From Streptomyces qaidamensis (GTDB taxonomy: Bacteria > Actinomycetota > Actinomycetes > Streptomycetales > Streptomycetaceae), in contig NZ_CP015098.1 in assembly GCF_001611795.1 (NCBI RefSeq), positions 6,138,001-6,202,000 of the forward strand: a DNA stretch of 64,000 bases, written 5' to 3'. Made by a program: the position numbers and the translations under genes. Below are positions 56,356 to 64,000 of the stretch, in pieces. Position 1 is the stretch's first letter. The number at the start of each line of letters is the position of its first letter. The notes beneath the pieces are model-generated. The model worked only from the letters and a program-made list of their open reading frames with translations. It was not told where the DNA came from and did no database searches.

Positions 56356-57108
56356 CTAGCCGGCCCCCAGGTCGGTGTCGTCCTGGAGCTTCGTCCAGAA
56401 GTGCTCCACGATCCGGTCGAGGAAGTCCTGGCCGGCACCGCCCGCGTCACCGCTGCCGCCGCCCCAGCTCAGGGTGGCGGCCATGTGCCCCTGGTAGTCC
56501 TCGTGCAGGCCCCGCAGGGCCCCCTCCAAAAACCGCCGGTCCAGGGGCACGAGTCTGGCCACCGGGCGCACGTAGGCCTGCCAGCGGGTGGTGGCGGCGC
56601 TGCGCAGCAGGTCGCCGAGCTTGGCGTCCCGGCCCGTGACGGTGACGACGTCGGGCAGGCCGAGCCCGAGCAGATCGGCGAGGGCGGCGGACTGGCGGTC
56701 CGTGCCGCGCCAGGTGTCGGTCTCCTCCATGCGCAGGTACGCCTGCACGTCGTGCCCCACGGCCCGGGCCACGTCCTCCGGGGCGAGGCAGCGGGCGATG
56801 CGGTGTTCGCGCAGGGTGCGTGGTCTGCCGATGAGTTCGGCGGGCGAGCACCACAGCACGCCCGCGAGTGCGGTGAGTTCGGCATTGGTCGGGGCGGCGG
56901 CCCCGCGTTCCCAGGCCATCACGTGGTCCGGGGTGATGTGGGGATGCCCGTACGAGACACGCATGCCGTAGGCGACGTGCTCGGGTGCCATGCCGAGCGC
57001 GGCGCGCAGCCGGCGGGCGGCGGGGGCGTTGAAGGGCGGGGCCGTGGGGGCGGACGGGGCCGGGGGAGAGGGAGGGGAGTGGCTGGGGCGGGCTGAAGGT
57101 CGGCGCAC
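56356..57108 (-). CDS. XRE-type HTH protein
   Basis: This is a 250-residue putative DNA-binding protein. The N-terminal region has two HTH-like stretches (about residues 30-75 and 95-140, with HHITPDHVMAWERGAAAPTNAELTALAGVL-like segments). An alpha-helical C-terminal domain of unknown fold follows. The start could also be a TTG at 57117. No ribosome site decides. It is divergent from the PPOX gene. Targets unknown. Confidence 0.72.
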   Translation of the reverse strand: MRRPSARPSHSPPSPPAPSAPTAPPFNAPAARRLRAALGMAPEHVAYGMRVSYGHPHITPDHVMAWERGAAAPTNAELTALAGVLWCSPAELIGRPRTLREHRIARCLAPEDVARAVGHDVQAYLRMEETDTWRGTDRQSAALADLLGLGLPDVVTVTGRDAKLGDLLRSAATTRWQAYVRPVARLVPLDRRFLEGALRGLHEDYQGHMAATLSWGGGSGDAGGAGQDFLDRIVEHFWTKLQDDTDLGAG

Positions 57109-57285
57109 GGGCCACAAGCTAGGGCGGTGGGTCTGGGCTGACTACGGTCTGTTCGGCCAGGATCACGGATTGTAGGAAGCTACGGCTACCGGCGGGTTCG
57201 ACCGGGGCCGGAGATCGTCTTCCGGCCGGGGCGGAAGCGGGGCGAGGATGGCGCCGGGTCCGGTGATCGCGGGCCCGGAAAGGCA

Positions 57286-57744
57286 GTGACGCACATGAAC
57301 GGCAAGCTCAACGGGCATATGCGCGAGCGTCTTCTCGCGCCGAACTTCTGGCATCTCGCGACGGTGGGGGCGGACGGGGCGCCTCAGGTGTCGCCCATGT
57401 GGGCGGACATCGAAGGGGAGTACGTCATGGTCAACACCTCGATGGGGCGGGTGAAGGAGGAGAACCTGCGGCGCAATCCGTACGTTTCGCTGTCGCACCA
57501 CGACCCCGCGGACCCCTACGACCGCGCCGAGATCCGCGGGAAAGTGGTGCGGTTCGTGGAGGGGGAGGCCGCGGAGCGGTCGATGGACCGGCTGGCGCGG
57601 AAGTACCTCGGCGAGGACCGCTACCCGTGGCTGCTGCCGGGCGAGCGCCGGGTGATGCTGCTGATCGAGCCGACGCGGGTGCGGAGGCAGGAGGGGGTCG
57701 AGCCGTTCCGGGCGGGCGTGCTCCCGGAGGGCGCGGCGGACTGA
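57286..57744 (+). CDS. PPOX-type flavin/F420-dependent oxidoreductase
   Basis: The product is a 152-residue protein of the pyridoxamine-phosphate-oxidase-like split-barrel family, most likely F420-dependent, with FWHLATVGADGAPQVSPMWAD and VMVNTSMGRVKEENLRRNP typical of the group. The GTG at 57286 is preceded by GGAAAGG. The ATG nine bases on would be too distant. Substrate unknown. Confidence 0.85.
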   Translation: MTHMNGKLNGHMRERLLAPNFWHLATVGADGAPQVSPMWADIEGEYVMVNTSMGRVKEENLRRNPYVSLSHHDPADPYDRAEIRGKVVRFVEGEAAERSMDRLARKYLGEDRYPWLLPGERRVMLLIEPTRVRRQEGVEPFRAGVLPEGAAD

Positions 57745-57867
57745 ACGGCGGCGGCCCCATGAGGGCGCACCGCGTTGCGGCCGGGACGGCCGCGTCGTGA
57801 AGCTGAGTCGCGTGGCCCAGGCAGATCAAGGGGTGTGGGGCGGTTCAGGCCGGCGACTGATGGACCG

Positions 57868-58557
57868 TCACTGGCCCGTGACCCAGCGGTACTGCAACTC
57901 CGGGCGCCCCACCGTGCCGTACTGCGGGCGGCGCGCCGCGCGGCCCGCGTCGACCAGATGCTCCAGGTAACGGCGGGCCGTGATGCGGGAGATGCCCACG
58001 GACTCCGCGACTCCGGCGGCGGTGAGGCCCTCCGCGCTGTCGCGCAGGGCCACCGTCACCCGCTCCAGCGTCGGTGCGCTCAGCCCCTTGGGCAGCGCGG
58101 CCGGGCCCGGTGCGCGCAGGGTCGCGAGCGCCCGGTCCACCTCGTCCTGGCCGCTCGCCTCACCGACCGCCGCGTTGAACTCGGCGTAGCGCACGAGGCG
58201 GTCGCGCAGGGTCGCGAAGGTGAAGGGCTTCAGGACGTACTGCACGACCCCGAGCGAGACGCCCTCGCGGACGACGGCCAGATCGCGCGCCGACGTCACC
58301 GCTATCACGTCCGCGTGGTGACCGGCTGCCCGCAGGGACCTGGCCAGGTGCAGCCCGTGCACGTCCGGCAGGTGCAGATCGAGCAGGAGCAGGTCCACCG
58401 GCGTGCGGTCCAGTACCCGGCGGGCCTCCGCGCCCGTGTGCGCCTTGCCCACGGCCACGAAGCCGGGCACCCGGCCGACGTACAGGACGTGGGCGTCGGC
58501 GGCGACCGGGTCGTCCTCCACCACCAGGACACGGATGGTCTTCCCGCTGCTCGTCAT
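57868..58557 (-). CDS. CitB/DcuR-type response regulator
   Basis: The product is a 229-residue regulator with receiver domain (phosphoacceptor D60 in LLLLDLHLPDVHG) and a C-terminal winged HTH (TAAGVAESVGISRITARRYLEHL, about residues 175-197). It overlaps the upstream kinase gene by four bases (ATGA). Its likely target is the dicarboxylate symporter gene divergent from the kinase. Confidence 0.92.
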   Translation of the reverse strand: MTSSGKTIRVLVVEDDPVAADAHVLYVGRVPGFVAVGKAHTGAEARRVLDRTPVDLLLLDLHLPDVHGLHLARSLRAAGHHADVIAVTSARDLAVVREGVSLGVVQYVLKPFTFATLRDRLVRYAEFNAAVGEASGQDEVDRALATLRAPGPAALPKGLSAPTLERVTVALRDSAEGLTAAGVAESVGISRITARRYLEHLVDAGRAARRPQYGTVGRPELQYRWVTGQ

Positions 58558-60224
58558 GCGTCGCCTCCAGCGCCTCTGGCCGCCGGAACCGCCAAGGGCG
58601 CGCTCTCGGCCGCCGTCCCGGGCTCCCGCAGCGGCAGCCGTACCTCGAACTCCGCCCCTCCTCCGTCGGCCTCCGCCACCGCCAGGGAGCCCCCGTGCCG
58701 CTGGCTCGTCTGCCGTACCAGCGCCAGTCCGAGGCCCCGGCCGCCCGGGCCCGCCGGCTTCGTCGAGAAGCCGCGCTGGAAGACCGCCTCGGCGTGCTCG
58801 GGGTCCACGCCCGGGCCGGTGTCCGAGACCCGCAGCACCAGCTCCGGGGTGTCGTCGGAGGTCCGGGTGTACGCCGCCACCGTCACTCTGGCCCGTACGC
58901 TGCCCTGCGCCGCGTCCACGGCGTTGTCGATCAGGTTGCCGAGGATGGTCACCAGGTCCCGCGCCGGCAGGGTCTCGGGCAGCAGGCCGTCGTCCAGGCT
59001 GCTGTCCTCCGAGACCATCAGCTCCACGCCCCGCTCGTTCGCCTGGGCCGTCTTGCCCAGCAGCAGCGCCGCCAGCACCGGCTCGCTCACCGCCGCCACG
59101 ACCTGGTCCGTCAGGGCCTGCGCCAGCTCCAGCTCGGCCGTCGCGAACTCCACCGCTTCCTCCGCCCGGCCCAGCTCGATCAGCGAGACGACCGTGTGCA
59201 GCCGGTTCGCCGCCTCGTGCGCCTGAGAGCGCAGCGCCTGTGTGAATCCCCGCTCGGAGTCCAACTCGCCCATCAGCGACTGGAGTTCCGTGACATCGCG
59301 CAGGGTGACGACCGTGCCGCGCCGCTCGCCGCCCGACACCGGCGAGGTGTTGATCACCAGGACCCGGGACGCCGTGAGATGCACCTCGTCCACCCGCGGC
59401 TCCGACGCCAGCAGGGCGCCCGTCAGCGGGGCCGGCAGCCCCAGTTCCGCCACCGACCTGCCCACCACGTCCCCGGCCACGCCGAGCAATTCACGTCCTC
59501 CGTCGTTGATCAGCGCCACACGGTACTGCCCGTCCAGCATCAGCAGCCCCTCGCGTACGGCGTGCAGGGCGGCCTGGTGGTAGTCGTGCATCCGGCTCAG
59601 CTCGGCGGCGTTCATGCCGTGGGTGTGGCGGCGAAGCCGGGCGTTGATGACGTACGTGCCGACCGCGCCCAGCACCAGCGCGCCGGCCGCGACGCCGAGC
59701 AGGGCCGTCAGCTGGTCCTGCACCCGCTGGGTGATCTCCTCGACCCTGATGCCCGCGCTGACCAGGCCGACCACCCGCGGGCCGTCCATGATCGGGGTGA
59801 CCGCGCGGACCGACGGACCGAGCGTGCCCGTGTAGGTCTCGGTGAACGTCTTGCCGCGCAGCGCCTGCGCGGTGTGGCCCTGGAAGGTCTGGCCGATCTG
59901 CCGCGGGTCGGGGTGCGTCCAGCGGATGCCCCGCGGATCCATGATCGTGATGAAGTCGACCTCGGTGTCCCGCATCACCTTCAGCGCGTACGGCTGGAGC
60001 TCGGCCGACGGGTCGGCGGTGCGGGTCGCCGCCAGCACGGACGGGGAGTCCGCGACGGACCGCGCCACCGCCCTGGCCTGGCGCCGCGCGGCCTCCTCGG
60101 CCTGGCTGCGGTCGCTGACGTAGGAGAACAGCGCGTATCCGGCCACGACGACCGCTATCAGGACGGCCTGCATGGCGAAGAGCTGGCCCGCCAGACTGCG
60201 GGGGCCGGGGACGGAGAGACGCAT
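58554..60224 (-). CDS. CitA/DcuS-type sensor histidine kinase
   Basis: The product is a 556-residue kinase with two membrane helices (about 15-37 and 176-196) enclosing a Cache-type sensor for small carboxylates, a PAS domain (about 215-310), the phosphoacceptor His in RSQAHEAANRLHTVVSLIEL and a HATPase domain with GGRGLGLALVRQTSQRHGG. A TATAGT-like -10 (60255-60260 on the minus strand) lies 30 bases before the start. The pair probably senses C4-dicarboxylates or citrate. Confidence 0.92.
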   Translation of the reverse strand: MRLSVPGPRSLAGQLFAMQAVLIAVVVAGYALFSYVSDRSQAEEAARRQARAVARSVADSPSVLAATRTADPSAELQPYALKVMRDTEVDFITIMDPRGIRWTHPDPRQIGQTFQGHTAQALRGKTFTETYTGTLGPSVRAVTPIMDGPRVVGLVSAGIRVEEITQRVQDQLTALLGVAAGALVLGAVGTYVINARLRRHTHGMNAAELSRMHDYHQAALHAVREGLLMLDGQYRVALINDGGRELLGVAGDVVGRSVAELGLPAPLTGALLASEPRVDEVHLTASRVLVINTSPVSGGERRGTVVTLRDVTELQSLMGELDSERGFTQALRSQAHEAANRLHTVVSLIELGRAEEAVEFATAELELAQALTDQVVAAVSEPVLAALLLGKTAQANERGVELMVSEDSSLDDGLLPETLPARDLVTILGNLIDNAVDAAQGSVRARVTVAAYTRTSDDTPELVLRVSDTGPGVDPEHAEAVFQRGFSTKPAGPGGRGLGLALVRQTSQRHGGSLAVAEADGGGAEFEVRLPLREPGTAAESAPLAVPAARGAGGDA

Positions 60225-60404
60225 GTCGTCAGTCTGCCTCGTGGCTGATTGTGAACTATATGAACGGAAGGGTGACCGCGCTCACACAGCAGGACATAGT
60301 CACGGCATTCCCCATAACGCATCTCCGGGAGCTCCCCGCTCCCTTTTCCCCCGGACGTGAGCCGCACGCCGGTGATGCCGACGACGTCGTCAAGGAGGGC
60401 CGCC

Positions 60405-61796
60405 GTGACCAGCGCAGCCGATACGGCACCTGCCGCACCCAAGGCCAAGCGGGACCGCACGCACTATCTCTACATCGCGGTGATCATCGCGGTCGCCGCC
60501 GGTATCGCGGTGGGCCTGGCCGCACCCGACTTCGCGGTCGGGCTGAAGCCCATCGGGACCGGCTTCGTGGCCCTGATCAAGATGATGATCTCGCCGATCA
60601 TCTTCTGCACGATCGTCCTGGGCATCGGCTCGGTGCGCAAGGCCGCCAAGGTCGGTGCCGTCGGCGGTATCGCCCTCAGCTACTTCATGGTGATGTCGCT
60701 GGTCGCGCTGGGCATCGGCCTGGTCGTCGGCAACATCCTGGAGCCGGGCACCGGCCTCGCGGTGACCGACGCGATCAAGGACGCCGGTCACGCGCAGGTC
60801 GACGCCGAGGCCAAGGACACCACGGAGTTCCTGCTCGGCATCATCCCGACCACGATCGTCTCCGCCTTCACCAACGAGTCGGTCCTGCAGACCCTGCTGA
60901 TCGCCCTGCTCGCCGGCTTCGCGCTGCAGGGCATGGGCTCGGCCGGCCAGCCGATCCTGCGCGGTATCGAGCACATCCAGCGGCTCGTCTTCCGCATCCT
61001 CGCCATGGTGATGTGGGCCGCCCCGATCGGTGCCTTCGGCGCCATCGCCGCCGTCACCGGCTCCGCCGGCCTGGACGCGCTCAAGAGCCTCGCCGTGCTG
61101 ATGCTCGGCTTCTACGTCACCTGCTTCCTCTTCGTCTTCATCGTGCTCGGCATCCTGCTGCGCGTGATCTCCGGCCTGAACATCCTCACGCTGTTCAAGT
61201 ACCTGGGCAGGGAGTTCCTGCTGATCCTGTCCACCTCCTCCTCCGAGTCCGCGCTGCCGCGGCTCATCGCGAAGATGGAGCACCTGGGCGTCAGCAAGCC
61301 GGTGGTCGGCATCACCGTCCCGACCGGCTACTCCTTCAACCTCGACGGCACCATGATCTACATGACCATGGCGTCCCTGTTCATCGCCGACGCGATGGGC
61401 ACGCCGATGTCGGTCGGTGAGCAGATCCCGCTGCTGCTCTTCCTGCTGGTCGCCTCCAAGGGCGCCGCCGGTGTCACCGGCGCCGGTCTCGCGACCCTGG
61501 CCGGCGGTCTGCAGTCGCACAAGCCGGCCCTGGTGGACGGCATCGGCCTCATCGTCGGCATCGACCGCTTCATGAGCGAGGCCCGCGCCCTGACCAACTT
61601 CGCCGGCAACGCCGTGGCCACTGTGCTGATCGGCACCTGGACGAAGGAGATCGACAAGGAGCGGGTCAACCAGGTCCTCGCCGGTCAGCTGCCCTTCGAC
61701 GAGAAGACGCTGCTCGACGACGGCCACGGCGGTCCGGCCGAGGACCACGTCGAGGTGCCCGAGCAGGGCCCCGAGAAGGAGCTGGCGAAGGCCTGA
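60405..61796 (+). CDS. dctA: Sodium/proton-dicarboxylate symporter
   Basis: This is a secondary transporter for C4-dicarboxylates (succinate, fumarate, malate) of the DAACS/glutamate transporter fold. The 463-residue protein has about eight membrane helices and the family motifs SSSESALPRLIAKME (first reentrant loop) and PTGYSFNLDGTMIYMTMASLF. The GTG at 60405 follows AAGGAGGG. It is divergent from a CitA-type kinase and convergent with a TetR gene. Confidence 0.92.
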   Translation: MTSAADTAPAAPKAKRDRTHYLYIAVIIAVAAGIAVGLAAPDFAVGLKPIGTGFVALIKMMISPIIFCTIVLGIGSVRKAAKVGAVGGIALSYFMVMSLVALGIGLVVGNILEPGTGLAVTDAIKDAGHAQVDAEAKDTTEFLLGIIPTTIVSAFTNESVLQTLLIALLAGFALQGMGSAGQPILRGIEHIQRLVFRILAMVMWAAPIGAFGAIAAVTGSAGLDALKSLAVLMLGFYVTCFLFVFIVLGILLRVISGLNILTLFKYLGREFLLILSTSSSESALPRLIAKMEHLGVSKPVVGITVPTGYSFNLDGTMIYMTMASLFIADAMGTPMSVGEQIPLLLFLLVASKGAAGVTGAGLATLAGGLQSHKPALVDGIGLIVGIDRFMSEARALTNFAGNAVATVLIGTWTKEIDKERVNQVLAGQLPFDEKTLLDDGHGGPAEDHVEVPEQGPEKELAKA

Positions 61797-61818
61797 CGGC
61801 CGCGCCGCCCCACAGACT

Positions 61819-61857
61819 CCGGGCGGCTGGGTGTCCCCCCGTCGCTCAGCCGCCCGG
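61819..61857. terminator. Bidirectional terminator after dctA
   Basis: CCGGGCGGCTG (61819-61829) pairs perfectly with CAGCCGCCCGG (61847-61857) with a 17-base loop, between dctA and the convergent tetR. Confidence 0.82.
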
Positions 61858-61874
61858 TCCACACACCGAGAAGT

Positions 61875-62489
61875 TCACGCGTTCAGCTTCGCCACCAGTT
61901 CGGTGGCCTTCGAGGCGGGCACGCCCGCCGCGGTCAGTACGGTGACCGCGGCGCAGCGGCCCGCCTCTTGCGCTGCCAGCAGCCCGTCGTTCACGGCCTC
62001 CATCACGGCGAACAGCATCTGCTCGTGCACATACGCCAGAGCCGGAGCCGGCAGCGGCGAGCTGAAGACGCCCTCGTCCAGCCCTCGCTGCAGCAGCCCG
62101 ATGCTCGCTTCCCGGACCGGGGCGAGCCGCTCCCGGATGCCCTGCATGGTGACCGTGCGCTGGGCGAGGGCGACCAGCAACCGGTAGCGGTCGGCGATCG
62201 CCCACACCGCCAGCACCGAGCGCGCCACCGCTTCCGCCGGTTCCCGCACGTCCTCGCGGCCCGCCGCGTGCGCGGCCGACAGGGCCTGGACCGCCTCGTC
62301 GACGAGCGTGCTGATCAGCGCCTCACGGCTCGGGAAGTGCCCGTACACCGTCCGCCGTACGACGCCCGCGGCCCGTGCGATCTGGTCCATGGACGCGTCG
62401 GGGTCACGCAGCAGCTCGGCGAGGGCGACGTCGAGGATGCGGCGACGGTTGGCGTCGGCGCGGCTGGTTCCCGTGGTCATGGTCGCCAT
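61875..62489 (-). CDS. TetR-family regulator of MFS efflux
   Basis: The product is a 204-residue repressor with HTH (MDQIARAAGVVRRTVYGHFPSREALI, about residues 34-59) and a helical ligand-binding domain. The ATG at 62489 (MATMTTGTSRADANRR) follows GGGGAAGGGG. The MTTGTSR start 9 bases later is possible. The longer frame covers the promoter and is rejected. It probably represses itself and the divergent MFS gene. Confidence 0.9.
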   Translation of the reverse strand: MATMTTGTSRADANRRRILDVALAELLRDPDASMDQIARAAGVVRRTVYGHFPSREALISTLVDEAVQALSAAHAAGREDVREPAEAVARSVLAVWAIADRYRLLVALAQRTVTMQGIRERLAPVREASIGLLQRGLDEGVFSSPLPAPALAYVHEQMLFAVMEAVNDGLLAAQEAGRCAAVTVLTAAGVPASKATELVAKLNA

Positions 62490-62510
62490 TGTGCCCCTTC
62501 CCCCAGCGAT

Positions 62511-62528
62511 TTGCACAGCGCTGTGCAA
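62511..62528. promoter_or_regulatory. First operator of the tetR-MFS region
   Basis: TTGCACAGCGCTGTGCAA is a perfect 18-base palindrome. It covers the -35 (TTGCAC, 62511-62516) of a promoter whose -10 TAGATT lies at 62534-62539, with a 17-base spacer, reading toward the MFS gene. Confidence 0.85.
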
Positions 62529-62537
62529 CGGCGTAGA

Positions 62538-62555
62538 TTGCACAGCGTTGTGTAA
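62538..62555. promoter_or_regulatory. Second operator of the tetR-MFS region
   Basis: TTGCACAGCGTTGTGTAA matches the first operator at 15 of 18 positions or more, spaced 27 bases from it. It covers the end of the -10 and the expected transcription start of the MFS gene. Confidence 0.8.
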
Positions 62556-62556
62556 A

Positions 62557-62572
62557 TGCACATCCATGTGCA
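62557..62572. promoter_or_regulatory. Third, weaker operator-like palindrome
   Basis: TGCACAT-CC-ATGTGCA is a perfect 7-base inverted repeat directly after the second operator, sharing the TGCACA half-site, in the MFS leader. Confidence 0.6.
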
Positions 62573-62598
62573 AGACAGCGAGGAAGGCAACCCCTGCC

Positions 62599-64000
62599 AT
62601 GCGACTCGTCATGAACGAACCGGCCGAGAGGATGGACCGCCCCTACGCACGCCGCTGGTGGGCGCTCCTCGTGCTCTGCCTCAGCCTGCTGATCATCGTG
62701 ATGGCCAACACCGCCCTCACCGTCGCCGCGCCCGCCATGACCGAGGACCTCGGGCTGTCCAGCGCCGACCTCCAGTGGGTGATCGACGGCTACACCGTCC
62801 CGTACGCCGCGCTGATGCTGCTGCTCGGAGCGATAGGCGACAAGTACAGCCGCCGGGGCGCGCTCGTCCTCGGGCTGGTCGTGTTCGCGGGCGGCTCCGT
62901 CTTCGGCTACCTGGCCGACAGCGCGACGACGGTCATCGCCGCACGGGCCGTGATGGGCGCCGGCGCCGCGATGATCATGCCCGCCACGCTGTCCCTGCTC
63001 GCCGCGACCTTCCCGCGCGCCGAACGCGCCAAGGCCATCACCCTGTGGACCGCCACGGCCGGACTCGCCATCGCGGCCGGACCGCTGGTCGCCGGGGCGC
63101 TGCTGGAGGGCCACGGCTGGTCCTCGACGTTCCTCATCAACGTCCCCGTCGCGCTCCTGGGCCTCATCGGCGCCCTCGTCCTCGTACCGCCGTCCAAGGC
63201 CGCGGACCGCGGACGCATCGACTACGGCGGCGGACTGCTCTCGGTGGCGTGGATCGCCGCGCTGGTCTACATGATCATCGAGGGGCCGCACTTCGGCTGG
63301 GGCGTCAAGGCCGTCACGGCGGCGGTCGTCGCCGGAGCCGGGCTCGTCGCCTTCGTCCTCTGGGAACTGCGCCACCCGCGCCCGCTCCTCGACGTCCGCC
63401 GCTTCACCAACCGCGGCTTCGCCGGCTCCAACCTCGCCGTCGCCCTGTTCTTCCTGGCGGTCTTCGGCGCCTTCTACTACCTGACGCAGCACCTCCAGTT
63501 CGTCCTCGGCTACGACGCCCTGGACACGGGCGTGCGCATGCTGCCGCTGGCGGGCGCCGTGTTCGTGGGGGCGGCCCTCACCGGTCTCCTCACGCCCCGG
63601 GTCGGCATGAAGTGGACCGTCACGGCCGGCATGGTCGGCGGCACGGCGGCCCTGGCGCTGCTCACCCAGGTCGGCTCCGGTTCGTCGTACGGCGACTTCG
63701 TCGCGCCGCTGGTCGTCCTCGGCCTCTCGATCGGGCTCGCCCTGTCGCCCTGCACGGACGCGATCATGGGGGCGTTCCCGGAGGCGGAGCTGGGCGTCGG
63801 CGGCGCGGTGAACGACACGTCGCTGGAGCTCGGCGGCTCGCTGGGCATCGCCATTCTGGGCTCGCTGCTGGCGACCTCCTACTCCGGCCACCTCTCGGAC
63901 GCGACGGCCGGCAGCAAGCTCCCCGCCGACGCCCTGTCCACGGCCCAGGACTCCGTCGGCGCCGGGTACGCCGTCGCCCGGGGCCTCGGCGACAAGGCCC
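62599..64000 (+). CDS. MFS efflux transporter, DHA2-like, cut by the window edge
   Basis: This drug/proton antiporter-like protein continues beyond the window. The 467 codons visible show about twelve or more membrane helices in a continuous frame, with the conserved LQWVIDGYTVPYAALMLLLGAIGD and loop DKYSRRGAL typical of DHA2 14-helix pumps. The ATG at 62599 (MRLVMNEPAERM) is used. An internal ATG at 62611 is equally possible, and GAGGAAGG lies upstream. It is under the divergent TetR. Confidence 0.9.
   Translation, partial: MRLVMNEPAERMDRPYARRWWALLVLCLSLLIIVMANTALTVAAPAMTEDLGLSSADLQWVIDGYTVPYAALMLLLGAIGDKYSRRGALVLGLVVFAGGSVFGYLADSATTVIAARAVMGAGAAMIMPATLSLLAATFPRAERAKAITLWTATAGLAIAAGPLVAGALLEGHGWSSTFLINVPVALLGLIGALVLVPPSKAADRGRIDYGGGLLSVAWIAALVYMIIEGPHFGWGVKAVTAAVVAGAGLVAFVLWELRHPRPLLDVRRFTNRGFAGSNLAVALFFLAVFGAFYYLTQHLQFVLGYDALDTGVRMLPLAGAVFVGAALTGLLTPRVGMKWTVTAGMVGGTAALALLTQVGSGSSYGDFVAPLVVLGLSIGLALSPCTDAIMGAFPEAELGVGGAVNDTSLELGGSLGIAILGSLLATSYSGHLSDATAGSKLPADALSTAQDSVGAGYAVARGLGDKA

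Overview
This is a stretch of chromosome from a high-GC actinomycete, almost certainly a Streptomyces. The evidence is the strong G/C bias at third codon positions, frequent GTG and TTG starts, the filP-scy polar-growth pair, the NucS mismatch endonuclease, a chiS-chiR-chiC chitinase locus and many Streptomyces-type families. Gene content and order match the central conserved arm of Streptomyces chromosomes, as in the S. coelicolor region from the ATP synthase operon to pfkA2. I see no tRNA, rRNA, CRISPR array, insertion sequence, prophage or integration scar. Most of the window reads as core genome.

Layout. 0-6.6 kb: the end of the ATP synthase operon (atpF-H-A-G-D-C) and a DUF2550 membrane protein. 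6.6-10.4 kb: chiS-chiR-chiC on the minus strand. 10.5-14.1 kb: a membrane protein, a PduO cobalamin adenosyltransferase, and an ABC-2 drug-type exporter with a divergent TetR regulator. 14.2-19.7 kb: 3-hydroxybutyryl-CoA dehydrogenase, a STAS protein, a large membrane-anchored NTPase-like protein, nucS and a small conserved protein. 19.7-25.5 kb: a luciferase-like oxidoreductase, a small zinc-binding-type protein, and two tandem paralogous ABC-2 ATPase/permease pairs. 25.5-30.7 kb: filP and scy. 30.8-33.7 kb: methylmalonyl-CoA epimerase, thiolase and meaB. 34-36.8 kb: a PepSY protein divergent from an OmpR-type two-component system. 36.8-42.5 kb: a frameshifted marR, three AIM24 paralogues, two DUF3817 proteins, an MTH1187-type protein, a GH6 lipoprotein and an intact MarR. 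42.5-46.8 kb: the isobutyryl-CoA mutase large subunit, a small protein ending in a RHIM/BASS-like motif, a TetR regulator and a thioredoxin-TPR (CnoX-like) protein. 46.8-50.1 kb: a long structured intergenic region and a DUF6230-DUF6114-secreted protein operon. 50.2-56.3 kb: pta-ackA-pyk divergent from pfkA2. 56.4-64 kb: an HTH protein, a PPOX-type flavin/F420 protein, a CitA/CitB-type two-component system with a dicarboxylate symporter, and a TetR-MFS efflux pair cut by the window edge.

How the genes connect. Several genes serve B12-dependent acyl-CoA metabolism: the adenosyltransferase makes AdoCbl, MeaB-type GTPases protect AdoCbl mutases, IcmA and Mce handle branched and methylmalonyl-CoA, and thiolase and the hydroxybutyryl-CoA dehydrogenase handle C4 units. 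Pfk, Pyk, Pta and AckA link glycolysis to acetyl phosphate. FilP, Scy and the ABC pairs next to them belong to cell-envelope and tip-growth biology, at least by position.

The observations most worth following are: the small RHIM/BASS-like motif protein at 44.5 kb; the DUF6230/DUF6114 operon with its long structured leader and paired palindromes; the NTPase-like protein with an Arg-substituted P-loop and an outward proline-rich tail; the one-base frameshift in marR; and several well-formed operators (upstream of icmA, the MFS gene, the ABC exporter and chiC).
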